Below, piece after piece: positions 49,988 through 61,340 of a DNA stretch of 64,000 bases; position 1 is the first letter of the stretch; each line of letters starts with the position of its first letter. Position numbers and translations under genes: made by a program. The stretch comes from Bolinopsis microptera (lineage: Eukaryota; Ctenophora; Tentaculata; Lobata; Bolinopsidae), in the NCBI RefSeq assembly GCF_026151205.1, contig NC_087076.1, positions 13,811,675-13,875,674 on the forward strand, in the 5' to 3' direction. The notes below the pieces were generated by a model. It saw nothing but the letters and a program-made list of their open reading frames with translations. It had not been told where the DNA came from and searched no databases.

Positions 49988-50750
49988 TACTAGACAAAAT
50001 CCTGTTGAAAGCCAAATCAGACTTTTACCACTGAAACCAGAGTTATGCTTTATGGATAGTGGATATAGCTGATTGAAAAGAGAAATTGATCACTTCATAT
50101 CCGAGTGATTGAAATCAACTGTCAACTAAATAGCACGTACTCTGAATAGTTTAGTCCTACTACTCTCTAGTTCTATAATTAGACTGGCATTACTTGGTAA
50201 TTAGTCTTGTTTTTTGTTCTAAACTATTTAGTTTTATTTGATTTAAGCAAATAATTCTGACAGTGGTATTGAAAACTGTTTGTGAAATGAACAGAGAAAA
50301 AAGACGTTACCATGGTTACAAAACTATTTAAAGGCTGTAACCATAGAAACACTTGTATATCGTCTACTTATAATAGTATCTTTACTGGGAAATAAAATCC
50401 GAGTTAGGTTTTAAATTGTTGTAAAACGTACTGTACTGCTAGTTTTTATGTCTCAATGACTGGCAAAAAGATATCGCCATTCACAATTATCATCATAAAC
50501 AGTTAAATATTTTTCTTAAAAGTAAAATAGAATATCCTTAAATATGTATGGTATGACATAAATGTTGTGCTAAAAATCACAAAAACATTCTCGATCCATA
50601 GCTATAATGATTATAGAGTAGGCTGTGTGCTGTCTCCAAAATATTACCAAGCGTCCATTACTCCTTCAGCTCGCCTAAACTCTCGTACACATTATTCTCA
50701 TTCTCCTCCTCTAACTCTGCTTCTCCGCACTTTGTATCACTCGGATTCGC

Positions 50751-51760
50751 TTAATCCCCCACTTCTTCTGTTTCCCTGTTTAAGTGCTCTGCTTGTTCAC
50801 TCATTCTGATGAGATGAGATGAGGGTCCAGGTTCCTTCTTCTGTCTGATTTTGTAGAAAAGAGCCACTGCTATTAAAATACAACCAAATGTCTGAAATGC
50901 TATGAACGCAGCGACCACTATTTTCTGTGTTAGATCTTTGTGACAAGTATTGTTAACCAGTATGTACCCTGCTTTACAGCATTGTGTTGAGTCTGGAGGG
51001 GAGGCGGCGCCTGCTGGACAGGGGAGACACCTCTTATCAGAGATGTAGTTATTAGCTTTACAGCCGGTACAGGAGATCTTTGTGTAGTAGTATCGATAAT
51101 AGTGGTAGTAGCGAAGACAGCTAGAAGAGGTATCGTAAGTACACTCGGTAGGACTGCTACATTTCAGGTTATAAACTTTACTGTTGGATCAGCTGTAATC
51201 CTCAGCAAAACTGTAACCTATATCTATGTTAGAAACTTGAACCACTTTCGTGTAGTTCGTTCTCTGACAAATGTAGTTTCCCGAGCCTGTTGTTGGATAT
51301 AGACTTGGACCACTGTAGTCTGTGGTAAGAGTTATAGATTCTGTTGTGGGATATAGACTTGTACCATTGGACTTTTGTCTGCAAACTGGAGCCCAATATC
51401 CACCCTCTTCTTTTGCCATGAGTACTCCCTCATCTGACTGAACATTCCTTTCGCTCCATATTTGGAATTCCAGAATGTCTTGAGCGGATCTTTTCTCCCT
51501 ATTCCAGTTCATTGGATCATTCTCACGGTCGATTTCAATGAAATTCTTGTATTGTCTAGTTTTACTGCTGCTGCCAACTACTGAAATATAATGACTCTAT
51601 AACACGTGTTTAAATAACAAATTATTAATTTATTCCGCGTCAATGTTTTTAAAAATTAGTGCGAAACCAAAACTTGGAATTATTTTACTGTGTTATAGTT
51701 ACCTTGTCCGATGATGAACAGACTTATGAACAGAAAAATGCGGTTGCTAGACAAAATCAT
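50751..51760 (-). pseudogene. Array copy C, short form with a nonsense codon
   Basis: Exon 1 (51703-51760) has an intact signal peptide. Exon 2 (50751-51580) matches copy A, including the fused repeats and the truncated tail (EEVGD). A TGA at 51189-51191 replaces the Trp codon of DYSWSNSK in copy A, cutting the protein inside the SRCR-like region. It also has a duplicated SLYPTT segment near 51300-51355. The frame downstream of the stop remains open through the TM segment. Confidence 0.85.
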
Positions 51761-52210
51761 GTTGAAAGCCAAATCAGACTTTCACCACTGAAACCAGAGT
51801 TATGGAAAGTGGATTTAGCTGATTGAAAAGAGAAATTGATCACATCATATTCGCGTGATTGAAATCAACTGTCAACTAAATGACACGTACTCTGAATGGT
51901 TTAGTCCTAGTACTCCTTAGTTCTATAATTACACTGGCATTACTTGGTAGTTAGTCTTGTTTCTTGTTTAAAACTATTTAGTTTTATTTACTTTAAGCAA
52001 ATAATCCAATGACTGGCAAAAAGATATCACCATTCACAATCATCATCATAGGCAGTTACATATTTTTCTTAAAAGTAAAATAAAATATCCTTAAATATGT
52101 ATGGTATGACATAAATGTTGTGCTAAAAATCACAAAAACAGTCTCGATCCATAGCTATAATAATTATAAAGTAGGCTGTGTGCTGTTTCCAAAATATTAC
52201 CAAGCGTCCA

Positions 52211-54147
52211 TTACTCCTTCAGCTCGCCTAAACTCTCGTACACATTATTCTCTTCCTCATTCTTCTCTTCTATCTCTGCTTCTCCACACTTTGTATCACT
52301 CGGATTCGCCTCAACCCCTACGTCTTCCGTTTCACTATTTGATTGCTCTGCTTGTTCACTCATTCTGATGGGATGAGATGAGGGTCCAGGTTCCTTCTTC
52401 TTCATACATCGTCTGAATCTGTAGAAAATAGCCGCTGCGATTAAAATACAACCAAGTGACAGCAGTGCTATGAACGCAGCAACCACTATTTTCTGTGTTA
52501 GATCTTTGTGACAGAATCCTTTGTCAACTTTAAACCCCGGTGGACAATTTAGACATTGGACCCCATCTCCGTATAGGTCTTCTGGACACTTGTAACATGT
52601 GTGATTCTCCCAGTACTCTCCCAGAGTGCACCTGGAGAATAAGAATTGGGTTACAACTTATTGCACTCACTCTAACGATTATAGACTTACTAGGTATCTC
52701 AAACTCTTGGGAATAAATCTAATACTTCTCCTAGATTTACAACTTGCAATTATTTAGTTACCTGTAACAGTTGCCTGAAGCTGGTTTTGCAGCAGTAAAG
52801 TGAGGACATCTCGTACAATTCAGAGACCCAGCAGTAGAGTAAAAGTTCTCAGAACACGGCTCACATCTGGTATTGTTAAGCAGTATGTAGCCTGCTTTAC
52901 ACCTACATGTGGTAGATCCCGGGGTTGATGTGGAATGTTTCGGACATGGTGTGCACTGTGTGTTGTTACCATTGTCTGTGTAATGGTCCTCTGGACACTG
53001 GACACAGTTCCTCTCCTCCACTCTCCAGTAGGAACCAGGCAGACAGGTACAGAACGATTGAATCTCGTTAGATGTGAGATTTTCTGGACATTTGAAGCAC
53101 TCTGTAGCACCAGAGTAGCTGTAAAACCCAGCACTGCAGCCCTTGCAGACCCCATCCTCCCAGTAAAGTCCACCCTCGCACTCACACTGTTCTGATCCAG
53201 CTGTAGAACTGGATCCTGGCGCACAGGTTGCACATTTTAGCGCTCCCTCTGTGCTGTAGGAGTTAGGCGGACAGATACTGCAGCGCGCTTCCAGTGATGT
53301 CAGCGATAGGAAATAGTAACCTGCTGGACAGTTACAGTGAGTAGAACCTACAGGTGAAGTGCTGTTTGTAGGACACTTGAAACAGTGCTGGTAGTTTGAT
53401 GTTAGGTACCAGTTAGCAGCACAGTTGCACTGTGTTGAGTCTGGACGGGAGGCGGCGCCTGCTGGACAGGGGAGACACTTCTTATCAGAGATGTAAGTGT
53501 TAGCTTTACAGCCGATACAGGAGATCTTTGTGTAGTAGTATCGATAGTAGTGGTAGTAGTGAAGACAGCTAGAAGAGGTATCGTAAGTACACTCAGTAGG
53601 ACTACTGCATTTCAGGTTATAAACTTTACTGTGGGACCTGTAATCCTCAGCAAAACTGTAACCTGAATTTAAGTTGGAAACTTGAACCACTCTAGAGTAG
53701 TTCATTCTCTGACAAATGTAGTTTCCCGAGTCTGTTGTGGGGGGATATATGATGGGATATTCTGAGACACCATGGTTCATTTGTCTGCAAACTGGAGCCC
53801 AAGATCCACCCTCTTCTTTTGCCATGAGTACTCCTTCATCTGACTGAACATTCCTTTCACTCCATATTTGGAATTCCAGCCTGTCTTGAGCGGATCTTTT
53901 CTCCCTATTCAAGTTCATTGGAACATTTTCACGGTCGATCTTAGTGAAATTCTTGTATTGTCTGGTTTTACTGCTGCTGCCAACTACTGAAATATAATGA
54001 CTTTATAACACTATTAATTTATTCCGCGTCAATGTTTTAAAAAATGAGTGCGAAACCAAAACTTGAATTTTTTACATTGTTACAGTTACCTTGTCCGATG
54101 ATGAACAGACTTATGACCAGAAAAATGCGGTTACTAGACAAAATCAT
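52211..54147 (-). CDS. Array copy D, long intact form (567 aa): SRCR-like plus Cys-rich repeats, single TM
   Basis: Exons 54090-54147, 52762-53986 and 52211-52631 join in phase with GT-AG sites. There is a signal peptide (1-19) and a furin-type REKR ending at residue 50. The SRCR-like region is about 55-175. About 178-465 holds repeated C-x2-C-P-x-G/N-x-x-S/T units of the GCC2/GCC3 (ephrin-receptor-like/TNFR-like) type. The TM segment is about 476-498. The cytoplasmic tail (about 499-567) is acidic and ends VYESLGELKE: Y559 sits in a YxxL motif that could be an endocytic signal or a phospho-site. A type I surface receptor, ligand unknown. It is the only intact long member in the window and so the reference for the family. 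The SRCR assignment rests on Cys spacing and the EGVLM...PVC pattern. Confidence 0.85.
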
Positions 54148-54846
54148 GTTAAAAGTCAAAACAGACCTTTACCACTGAAACCAGAGTTATGGATAGTGGA
54201 TATTATATAGCTGATTGAAAAGAGAAATTGGTCACGTCATATTCGCGTGATTAAAATCAACTGTCAACTAAATGGCACGTACTCTGAATAGTTTAGTCCT
54301 GCTACTCCCAGTTTTAAAGTTACACTGGCATTACTTGGTAATTAGTCTTGTTTCTTGTTTAAAACTATTTAGTTTTATTTACTTTAAGCAAATATTTCTG
54401 ACAGTGGCTTTGAAAACTGTTTTGTGAAATGAACAGAGAAAAAAAGACGTTACCATGATTACAAAACTATTTAAAGGCTGTAACCATAGCTATATAGAAA
54501 CCCTTTTATATCTTCTACTTATACTACTATCTATAATAATACTGGGGAATAAAATCCGAGGTAGGTTAATTGTTGTAAAACGTACTGTACTGCTAGTTTA
54601 TATGTCTCAATGACTGGCAAAAAGATATTACCATTCACAATCATCATCATAGGCAGTCAAATATATATCATAAAAGTAAAATTAAATATCCTTAAATAAC
54701 TTATGTAATATCCTTAAATACCTTATCCTTAAATACCTTATGACATATTTATGTTGTGCTAAAAATCACAAAAACAGTCTCGATCCATAGTTATAATAAT
54801 TATAGAGTAGGCTGTGTGCTGTTTCCAGAATATTACCAAGCGTCCA

Positions 54847-54979
54847 TTACTCCTTCAGCTCGCCTAAACTCTCGTACACAATATTCTCATTCTCCTCCTC
54901 TAACTCTGCTTCTCCACACTTTGTATCACACGGATTCGCCTCAACCCCCACTTCTTCTGTTTCCCTGTTCAAGTGCTCT
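54847..54979 (-). pseudogene. Array copy E, cytoplasmic-tail fragment
   Basis: Matches the last exon of copies B and D: ...HLNRETEEVGVEANPCDTK to IVYESLGELKE and stop at 54847. Homology ends at AAGTGCTCT (54979), where foreign sequence of the LINE 3' side begins. The rest of this gene is not found on the far side of the LINE, so it was lost. Confidence 0.85.
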
Positions 54980-55629
54980 TCCACCACTTAAGCGTTCATC
55001 TATGACACACCCCACAACACTTACCATCGTTTGTTTGGGGACTGGTTTGTAAGCCAGCCAATGTTTACGAATATAATATTAATAATTTTATTACATAATC
55101 ATAAATATATATCATAAATAGATCAAATCTGAAACACAAATTTGCACGCAGTTAATAAATTTATTAAAAAAAAAAAAAAAAAAAGGTTTATTGATAAAAC
55201 AAAATATGGAGCACTCTGTGCTTCCAACAGCCTTTCAGACTAGCGCTAAGTTTGTTAGGGACTGATTTAGGATATCGTAGATATTGCTATGCCATGCCAT
55301 TAGTTTGGATATGTAGTGTTTGTGATTGTTGAAATCGATTAATTACGGTTTGTGCTGATAGGAAAATAGTGATAGTGGGGAATGTGGCAGTGTAAATATG
55401 GACCTGGAATTTAGGATGTGTGGCTTATCCATTAATATTAGTTGCCGCTAGTCTGTGATCAGTTTGTTCTGGTTTTTTTGTGTGCAAATATATATATTCA
55501 TAGTTTATTTTTGTAATATCATATAATATATAGTATTTAATAATAACCATATGACTAATAACTGATTTACTAATTAACTAATTAACTAATTCACTAAACT
55601 GATATAATGACCGTTGTGTCCAGTAACTT

Positions 55630-56772
55630 TCAGACACGTTGTGACCTTCTTAGACCTGGAATATTATGTAATAAGAAACTGGGCCACGTGTCATCGTCAT
55701 TTTCACTCTGCAGGTTCAAGAGCATGCGTTTTGTAGCCGATTTAAAAAGGTTTATGGAAAAAAGTTCGGGTAGGGTGCTTACATTTGCATTTACAGCATA
55801 AATTGAGAGTAAAGGTCCTTTGAAGAACATCGAAGATCTGAAATGTGTGGTGTTGTACTCGGCTAACCAGGATGCTGCAGTCACGTGATCTGAGTTTGCA
55901 GTGGGTGCATTTTCTGGGATAGTCATACAGATTTGTTGAGGGACTGAGCTGCGGAAATGTTTGATTCGGTGCATGAGAATTAGTGTGTTTTTTACAATAA
56001 CACTGTGCACCGTGAGCATACCATTGTTATTGAAAAATTGTTTTGTGTGTTCTGGCAGTCGACCGTCTTTGTAAAAGTAATTTATGTGACCTGGCATTAC
56101 TGCCCTGATACCCTGTTTTTGTCGTGAGAAGAGTGATTCAATGTGATTTTTTGCTGCAAACCCCCATACAATTGAACAGAAGTTTAAATGCGATTGAACA
56201 AAACTTTGATATATCTGTAGCCTTATTTGAATCGATAGGTGACGTTTTATTTTATACATAATTCCTACATACCGCATCATTTTTGATCTAACAGCTGCTA
56301 TATGCTTAGACCATGTTAGTTTATCATCCATTATAACGCCAAGGAACCGTGCTTCCCTTTTACGTTCTAATTGTGTGTCTGCAATATGAATATTTGGAGT
56401 ATTATCAGTATTTCTAACACCGAAAAGCATATAGCAGGTCTTTTTTAGATTAAGTGCAAGTCCATTACAGTCAACCCAGCGTACAAACTCGTGGGAGAAT
56501 TGGTTGAATTTTTGTATAACATCGTTTGCATTTTTTCCTTTTATTATGATGTTCGCATCATCAGCGTAGAGTATATACTTTATCATACTGTTGATATTTG
56601 GCATATCATTGATGTAGATTAGGAATAACAAAGGTCCCATAATACTGCCCTGTGGAACTCCGTATGTAATAGGTTTAAGAGCTGATTTAATACCATTCAA
56701 ACATACATATTGCTGACGTGTGCTCAGGTAGAATTTAAACCATTGCAAAGCTTGCCCACGGATTCCATAGTG
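55630..56772 (-). pseudogene. Duplicated 3' fragment of a CR1-like LINE ORF2
   Basis: Open frame equal to the last third of the intact ORF2 at 57673-61332 (from just before GVPQGS through YADD to the C-terminus), with a few amino-acid changes (for example WFKFYL versus WFKSYL). It is truncated at the duplication junction, so it lacks a start and the first RT motifs. Confidence 0.9.
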
Positions 56773-56891
56773 CTTAAATACCTTATGACATATTTATGTT
56801 GTGCTAAAAATCACAAAAACAGTCTCGATCCATAGTTATAATAATTATAGAGTAGGCTGTGTGCTGTTTCCAGAATATTACCAAGCGTCCA

Positions 56892-57024
56892 TTACTCCTT
56901 CAGCTCGCCTAAACTCTCGTACACAATATTCTCATTCTCCTCCTCTAACTCTGCTTCTCCACACTTTGTATCACACGGATTCGCCTCAACCCCCACTTCT
57001 TCTGTTTCCCTGTTCAAGTGCTCT
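56892..57024 (-). pseudogene. Array copy E', duplicate of the tail fragment
   Basis: Essentially identical to copy E, displaced by 2045 bp, as part of the tandem duplication. Confidence 0.9.
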
Positions 57025-60000
57025 TCCACCACTTAAGCGTTCATCTATGACACACCCCACAACACTTACCATCGTTTGTTTGGGGACTGGTTTGTAAGCC
57101 AGCCAATGTTTACGAATATAATATTAATAATTTTATTACATAATCATAAATATATATCATAAATAGATCAAATCTGAAACACAAATTTGCACGCAGTTAA
57201 TAAATTTATTAAAAAAAAAAAAAAAAAAAGGTTTATTGATAAAACAAAATATGGAGCACTCTGTGCTTCCAACAGCCTTTCAGACTAGCGCTAAGTTTGT
57301 TAGGGACTGATTTAGGATATCGTAGATATTGCTATGCCATGCCATTAGTTTGGATATGTAGTGTTTGTGATTGTTGAAATCGATTAATTACGGTTTGTGC
57401 TGATAGGAAAATAGTGATAGTGGGGAATGTGGCAGTGTAAATATGGACCTGGAATTTAGGATGTGTGGCTTATCCATTAATATTAGTTGCCGCTAGTCTG
57501 TGATCAGTTTGTTCTGGTTTTTTTGTGTGCAAATATATATTCATAGTTTATTTTTGTAATATCATATAATATATAGTACTTAATAATAACCATATGACTA
57601 ATAACTGATTTACTAATTAACTAATTAACTAATTCACTAAACTGATATAATGACCGTTGTGTCCAGTAACTTTCAGACACGTTGTGACCTTCTTAGACCT
57701 GGAATATTATGTAATAAGAAACTGGGCCACGTGTCATCGTCATTTTCACTCTGCAGGTTCAAGAGCATGCGTTTTGTAGCCGATTTAAAAAGGTTTATGG
57801 AAAAAAGTGTGGGTAGGGTGCTTACATTTGCATTTACAGCATAAATTGAGAGTAAAGGTCCTTTGAAGAACATCGAAGATCTGAAATGTGTGGTGTTGTA
57901 CTCGGCTAACCAGGATGCTGCAGTCACGTGATCTGAGTTTGCAGTGGGTGCATTTTCTGGGATAGTCATACAGATTTGTTGAGGGACTGAGCTGCGGAAA
58001 TGTTTGATTCGGTGCATGAGAATTAGTGTGTTTTTTACAATAACACTGTGCACCGTGAGTATACCATTGTTATTGAAAAATTGTTTTGTGTGTTCTGGCA
58101 GTCGACCGTCTTTGTAAAAGTAATTAATGTGACCTGGCATTACTGCCCTGATACCCTGTTTTTGTCGTGAGAAGAGTGATTCAATGTGATTTTTTGCTGC
58201 AAACCCCCATACAATTGAACAGAAGTTTAAATGCGATTGAACAAAACTTTGATATATCTGTAGCCTTATTTGAATCGATAGGTGACGTTTTATTTTATAC
58301 ATAATTCCTACATACCGCATCATTTTTGATCTAACAGCTGCTATATGCTTAGACCATGTTAGTTTATCATCCATTATAACGCCAAGGAACCGTGCTTCCC
58401 TTTTACGTTCTAATTGTGTGTCTGCAATATGAATATTTGGAGTATTATCAGTATTTCTAACACCGAAAAGCATATAGCAGGTCTTTTTTAGATTAAGTGC
58501 AAGTCCATTACAGTCAACCCAGCGTACAAACTCGTGGGAGAATTGGTTGAATTTTTGTATAACATCGTTTGCATTTTTGCCTTTTATAATGATGTTCGCA
58601 TCATCAGCGTAGAGTATAAACTTTATCATACTGTTGATATTTGGCATATCATTGATGTAGATTAGGAATAACAAAGGTCCCATAATACTGCCCTGTGGAA
58701 CTCCGTATGTAATAGGTTTAAGAGCTGATTTAATACCATTCAAACATACATATTGCTGACGTGTGCTCAGGTAGGATTTAAACCATTGCAAAGCTTGCCC
58801 ACGGATTCCATAGTGCTGGAGTTTGTCAATCAATACATCATGAGACAAAACGTCAAAAGCTTTACTAAAGTCGACTAGGAGTAGTAGAGCAACTTCCTTT
58901 TTGGCAAGGGAATTCAGAATCGTGTGTTGAGCATCCAAAAGAGCATGCTCACAGGATCGGCCTGGCCGGAAGCCATATTGCCCTTCAAAGAGCGAGCCTT
59001 TCTTGTCAAGGAAGTCCATTACTCTATTATGCATAAGTTTTTCATACAATTTGGAAAAGGTGCACAGCAAAGATATGGGTCGATAGTTAGTGGCGTCGGA
59101 TTTGCTGCCTCCTTTGTGAATTGGTATAACTTTAGCTATTTTGAGAGATGATGGGAAGATACCTTGACTAAATGATGTGTTAATGATTATGGACAAGACT
59201 TTACAGAAGGAGGGGCAGTCTTTTACAATTTTTAGGGGTTCAATTTTAGTGTCTTGAGTGGATTTATTCTTAAGCTTGCTAATAATTTGTTCAACTTCAC
59301 TTTCGGTAGTTGGTCTTACGAACATAGACTGCGAAGCTGGGCTGCTAAGGTAATGTTTAAAACCCCCTGGATCGAATACAGTACGCGCGCTGATCGCATC
59401 TTTGATTTTTGTGGCAATGTTGGAGAAGTAAGAGTTAAAGTGCTCAGCTACATCACTGTCACTATTTATGATATTTCCGTCGGCGTTTTGGAGTTTAATT
59501 TTGTTATGAGATTTAGATTTTCTGCCAAGTAGAGTGTTGATCAGCTGCCATTGTTTCTTTGAACAATCTTTATACTTATCAAATTGTGTTTTGTAGTATT
59601 TGTCTTTTGCCTTATTGACGTGCTTGTCGCAGAATGCCTTATGCTTTTTGTAAGCCTTGTAGTTTTCCTCCGTTGGGTCCACTATTTTGGCATGGAATAA
59701 TTTGTTTTTACGAGCACATGCAATTTCAAGCCAGGGTAGCATAAAAGGTTTGGGGTCCTGCCTTTCAAATTTGCGGCGCACATGATTGGTTTTCACTGGG
59801 TATGCCTCATCATAATGCTGACCGTATATTTCAATAAATTTGTTATATTGTTCATCAGCACAATTTTCACGTGTGACTTCCTCCCACATTTCGGATCCAA
59901 TTAATTCTATAAATTTAAGGTTGTTCGACTCGTTAAACATACGTTTTTCAATATTCATTCCATGGTCGACTCTGTGTCGTTTGTTTCTACTCCCTGCAAT

Positions 60001-61340
60001 GTGGCTGTATTGCCCAAGTGAGATAGTAACAAGAGTGGCTAGATGATCAGACAGGTCAACAGTAAGAACATTGCAGCTGTGTGTGTGTTGTACGTTATTG
60101 CTGTAAACATGATCTATAAGAGTGGCACTGTGATCAGTGATACGTGTGGGACGTGAGACTAGCTGAAAGAAACCGTATTTAGTCATAGTTTCAATCAAAT
60201 TTTGACAATGTTTGTCAGTATCATAATGTGTAAGATCTACATTGAAATCACCGACTAATATAGTATGTTTTCTCGAGTGCCTTTCCATGCCGTGTAATAG
60301 GGAGTCAATGAGTTTGTTAAAATTATCAGGGTTTTTTGATGCTGGTGACCGATATATATTGACGATTATCTTTGTTTTGTTAAAGCTTTTGCAGTTATGG
60401 AGTTTTACCAACATGAATTCACCACTCTTGTCTGTCACATCAAAGTTTTGGGGAAAGAATTTTTCAATATTTTCAGACTCGCATACGCGCGTATTGATAT
60501 AAATTGCTAAACCCCCACCACGACCAGAACTACGTATTGGATCTCGTAACAGTGGTTCATAAAATCCCTCAAGCACTAGGTCATTAATACCATTAGGAAG
60601 CTTATCCTGCAAGAGATTAGTCTCGTTAAAACAAAGGACATCATACTTCGAGTACGTGAATATATCTTCTCTTAATTTGTCTACGTTTTTAAGAAGTCCC
60701 CGTATGTTTAAGGTAAATATCTTAAGATCACATGGTCCTGACGAACTTACATTTGTCGGCTCCATGTAATTGCAGCTAACTAAAATATCAGAAATCTCAT
60801 TCCAATATTCGAGTTCCTGATCTTGGTCAATTGTATTTCCTATTTCGTTAATCAACTGATAGCGATCGTAGGGATTGTGGATTACGCCGGTGTGAGTATG
60901 TGTATGTAATGAGTATAGCTGATAGCAATGTACATAGTATCCCGGGATCATATTTTCACAGCAATTTCTGCATCCTAATAAGTCGGAGTGACATTTGGTA
61001 TGTACTTTAGATTCGCACCAGTGGCAGGTTTTCAGGTTGGCGGGGGAGTAAATCCAGCCATTACAGCATGTGCATTGAACTTTAAATTTAGGACCTATGA
61101 CGGGCCCTTGTCTCGGTGGCTTTGCCGAGGGGCATGCATTTACTGGTAAGGCGCTGGAAATACAGTCATAACATATCCAGGCAGAGCCAGAATCTACAAT
61201 TATTTTTGCCTCAGACTTAGATAACTTCATGCATTTCATATGTTTTATTTTGTCGCAGTGACTGCAAATTAGGAACGAACGTGCTTTAGGAATACGTGTA
61301 TTACATTTGTTGCAACGCTGAGATTCGTTCATAGAACTAT
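57025..61340 (-). mobile_element. CR1-like LINE with a single visible ORF
   Basis: Minus-strand element inserted in copy E'. The 3' side (57025-57672) has a poly(A)-like run on the plus strand (19 A near 57212) and AT-rich 3' UTR. The 5' side ends close to the ORF2 start, with no ORF1 visible to the right, so it is either 5'-truncated or a single-ORF type. Exact ends are uncertain. Confidence 0.75.
57673..61332 (-). CDS. Intact LINE ORF2: double zinc finger, APE endonuclease, RT (1219 aa)
   Basis: Begins at ATG 61332. Residues 7-57 form a PHD-like finger (CNKC...CSHCDKIKHMKC...CYDC) and 87-126 a second Cys/His cluster (CTCC...CHWC...HTKC...CRNC). The endonuclease spans about 203-436: LNIRGL (N209), NETN (E237), GDFNVDL (D362, N364), LSDHLATL (D429, H430). 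The RT spans about 733-990: NYRPISLL, VDFSKAFD (D821), GVPQGSIMGPLLFLIYIND and YADD (908-911). All catalytic residues are present and there are no stops, so it is probably competent. It differs throughout from the LINE at 22-28 kb, so the two are distinct families. Confidence 0.93.
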   Translation of the reverse strand: MNESQRCNKCNTRIPKARSFLICSHCDKIKHMKCMKLSKSEAKIIVDSGSAWICYDCISSALPVNACPSAKPPRQGPVIGPKFKVQCTCCNGWIYSPANLKTCHWCESKVHTKCHSDLLGCRNCCENMIPGYYVHCYQLYSLHTHTHTGVIHNPYDRYQLINEIGNTIDQDQELEYWNEISDILVSCNYMEPTNVSSSGPCDLKIFTLNIRGLLKNVDKLREDIFTYSKYDVLCFNETNLLQDKLPNGINDLVLEGFYEPLLRDPIRSSGRGGGLAIYINTRVCESENIEKFFPQNFDVTDKSGEFMLVKLHNCKSFNKTKIIVNIYRSPASKNPDNFNKLIDSLLHGMERHSRKHTILVGDFNVDLTHYDTDKHCQNLIETMTKYGFFQLVSRPTRITDHSATLIDHVYSNNVQHTHSCNVLTVDLSDHLATLVTISLGQYSHIAGSRNKRHRVDHGMNIEKRMFNESNNLKFIELIGSEMWEEVTRENCADEQYNKFIEIYGQHYDEAYPVKTNHVRRKFERQDPKPFMLPWLEIACARKNKLFHAKIVDPTEENYKAYKKHKAFCDKHVNKAKDKYYKTQFDKYKDCSKKQWQLINTLLGRKSKSHNKIKLQNADGNIINSDSDVAEHFNSYFSNIATKIKDAISARTVFDPGGFKHYLSSPASQSMFVRPTTESEVEQIISKLKNKSTQDTKIEPLKIVKDCPSFCKVLSIIINTSFSQGIFPSSLKIAKVIPIHKGGSKSDATNYRPISLLCTFSKLYEKLMHNRVMDFLDKKGSLFEGQYGFRPGRSCEHALLDAQHTILNSLAKKEVALLLLVDFSKAFDVLSHDVLIDKLQHYGIRGQALQWFKSYLSTRQQYVCLNGIKSALKPITYGVPQGSIMGPLLFLIYINDMPNINSMIKFILYADDANIIIKGKNANDVIQKFNQFSHEFVRWVDCNGLALNLKKTCYMLFGVRNTDNTPNIHIADTQLERKREARFLGVIMDDKLTWSKHIAAVRSKMMRYVGIMYKIKRHLSIQIRLQIYQSFVQSHLNFCSIVWGFAAKNHIESLFSRQKQGIRAVMPGHINYFYKDGRLPEHTKQFFNNNGILTVHSVIVKNTLILMHRIKHFRSSVPQQICMTIPENAPTANSDHVTAASWLAEYNTTHFRSSMFFKGPLLSIYAVNANVSTLPTLFSINLFKSATKRMLLNLQSENDDDTWPSFLLHNIPGLRRSQRV

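Larger units (their letters stand above)
44188..50001 (-). pseudogene. Array copy B, long form, broken by two insertions
   Basis: Same architecture as copy D. Exon 3 is 44188-44608, exon 2 is 44758-48200 and exon 1 is 48306-50001. Three breaks are visible. The start codon is changed (CAT to CCT on the plus strand near 49999). A 1638-bp inverted-repeat element sits in the signal-peptide exon (48350-49987). A truncated RTE-type LINE sits in exon 2 (44794-46987). Outside these the coding frames for the SRCR-like region, the Cys-rich repeats, the TM segment and the full acidic tail ending VYESLGELKE are open and close to copy D, so the breaks look recent. Confidence 0.85.
54728..58815. repeat. 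Recent 2.04-kb tandem duplication (54728-56772 and 56773-58815)
   Basis: Each unit holds a receptor-gene tail fragment and the 3' part of a CR1-like LINE. The offset is 2045 bp on the left and 2043 after a 2-bp TA deletion in the second unit. By eye about nine substitutions separate the units. The junction at 56773 joins LINE sequence (CATAGTG) to gene-flank sequence (CTTAAATACC) with about 2 bp of microhomology. The second unit continues into the full LINE. Confidence 0.92.
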
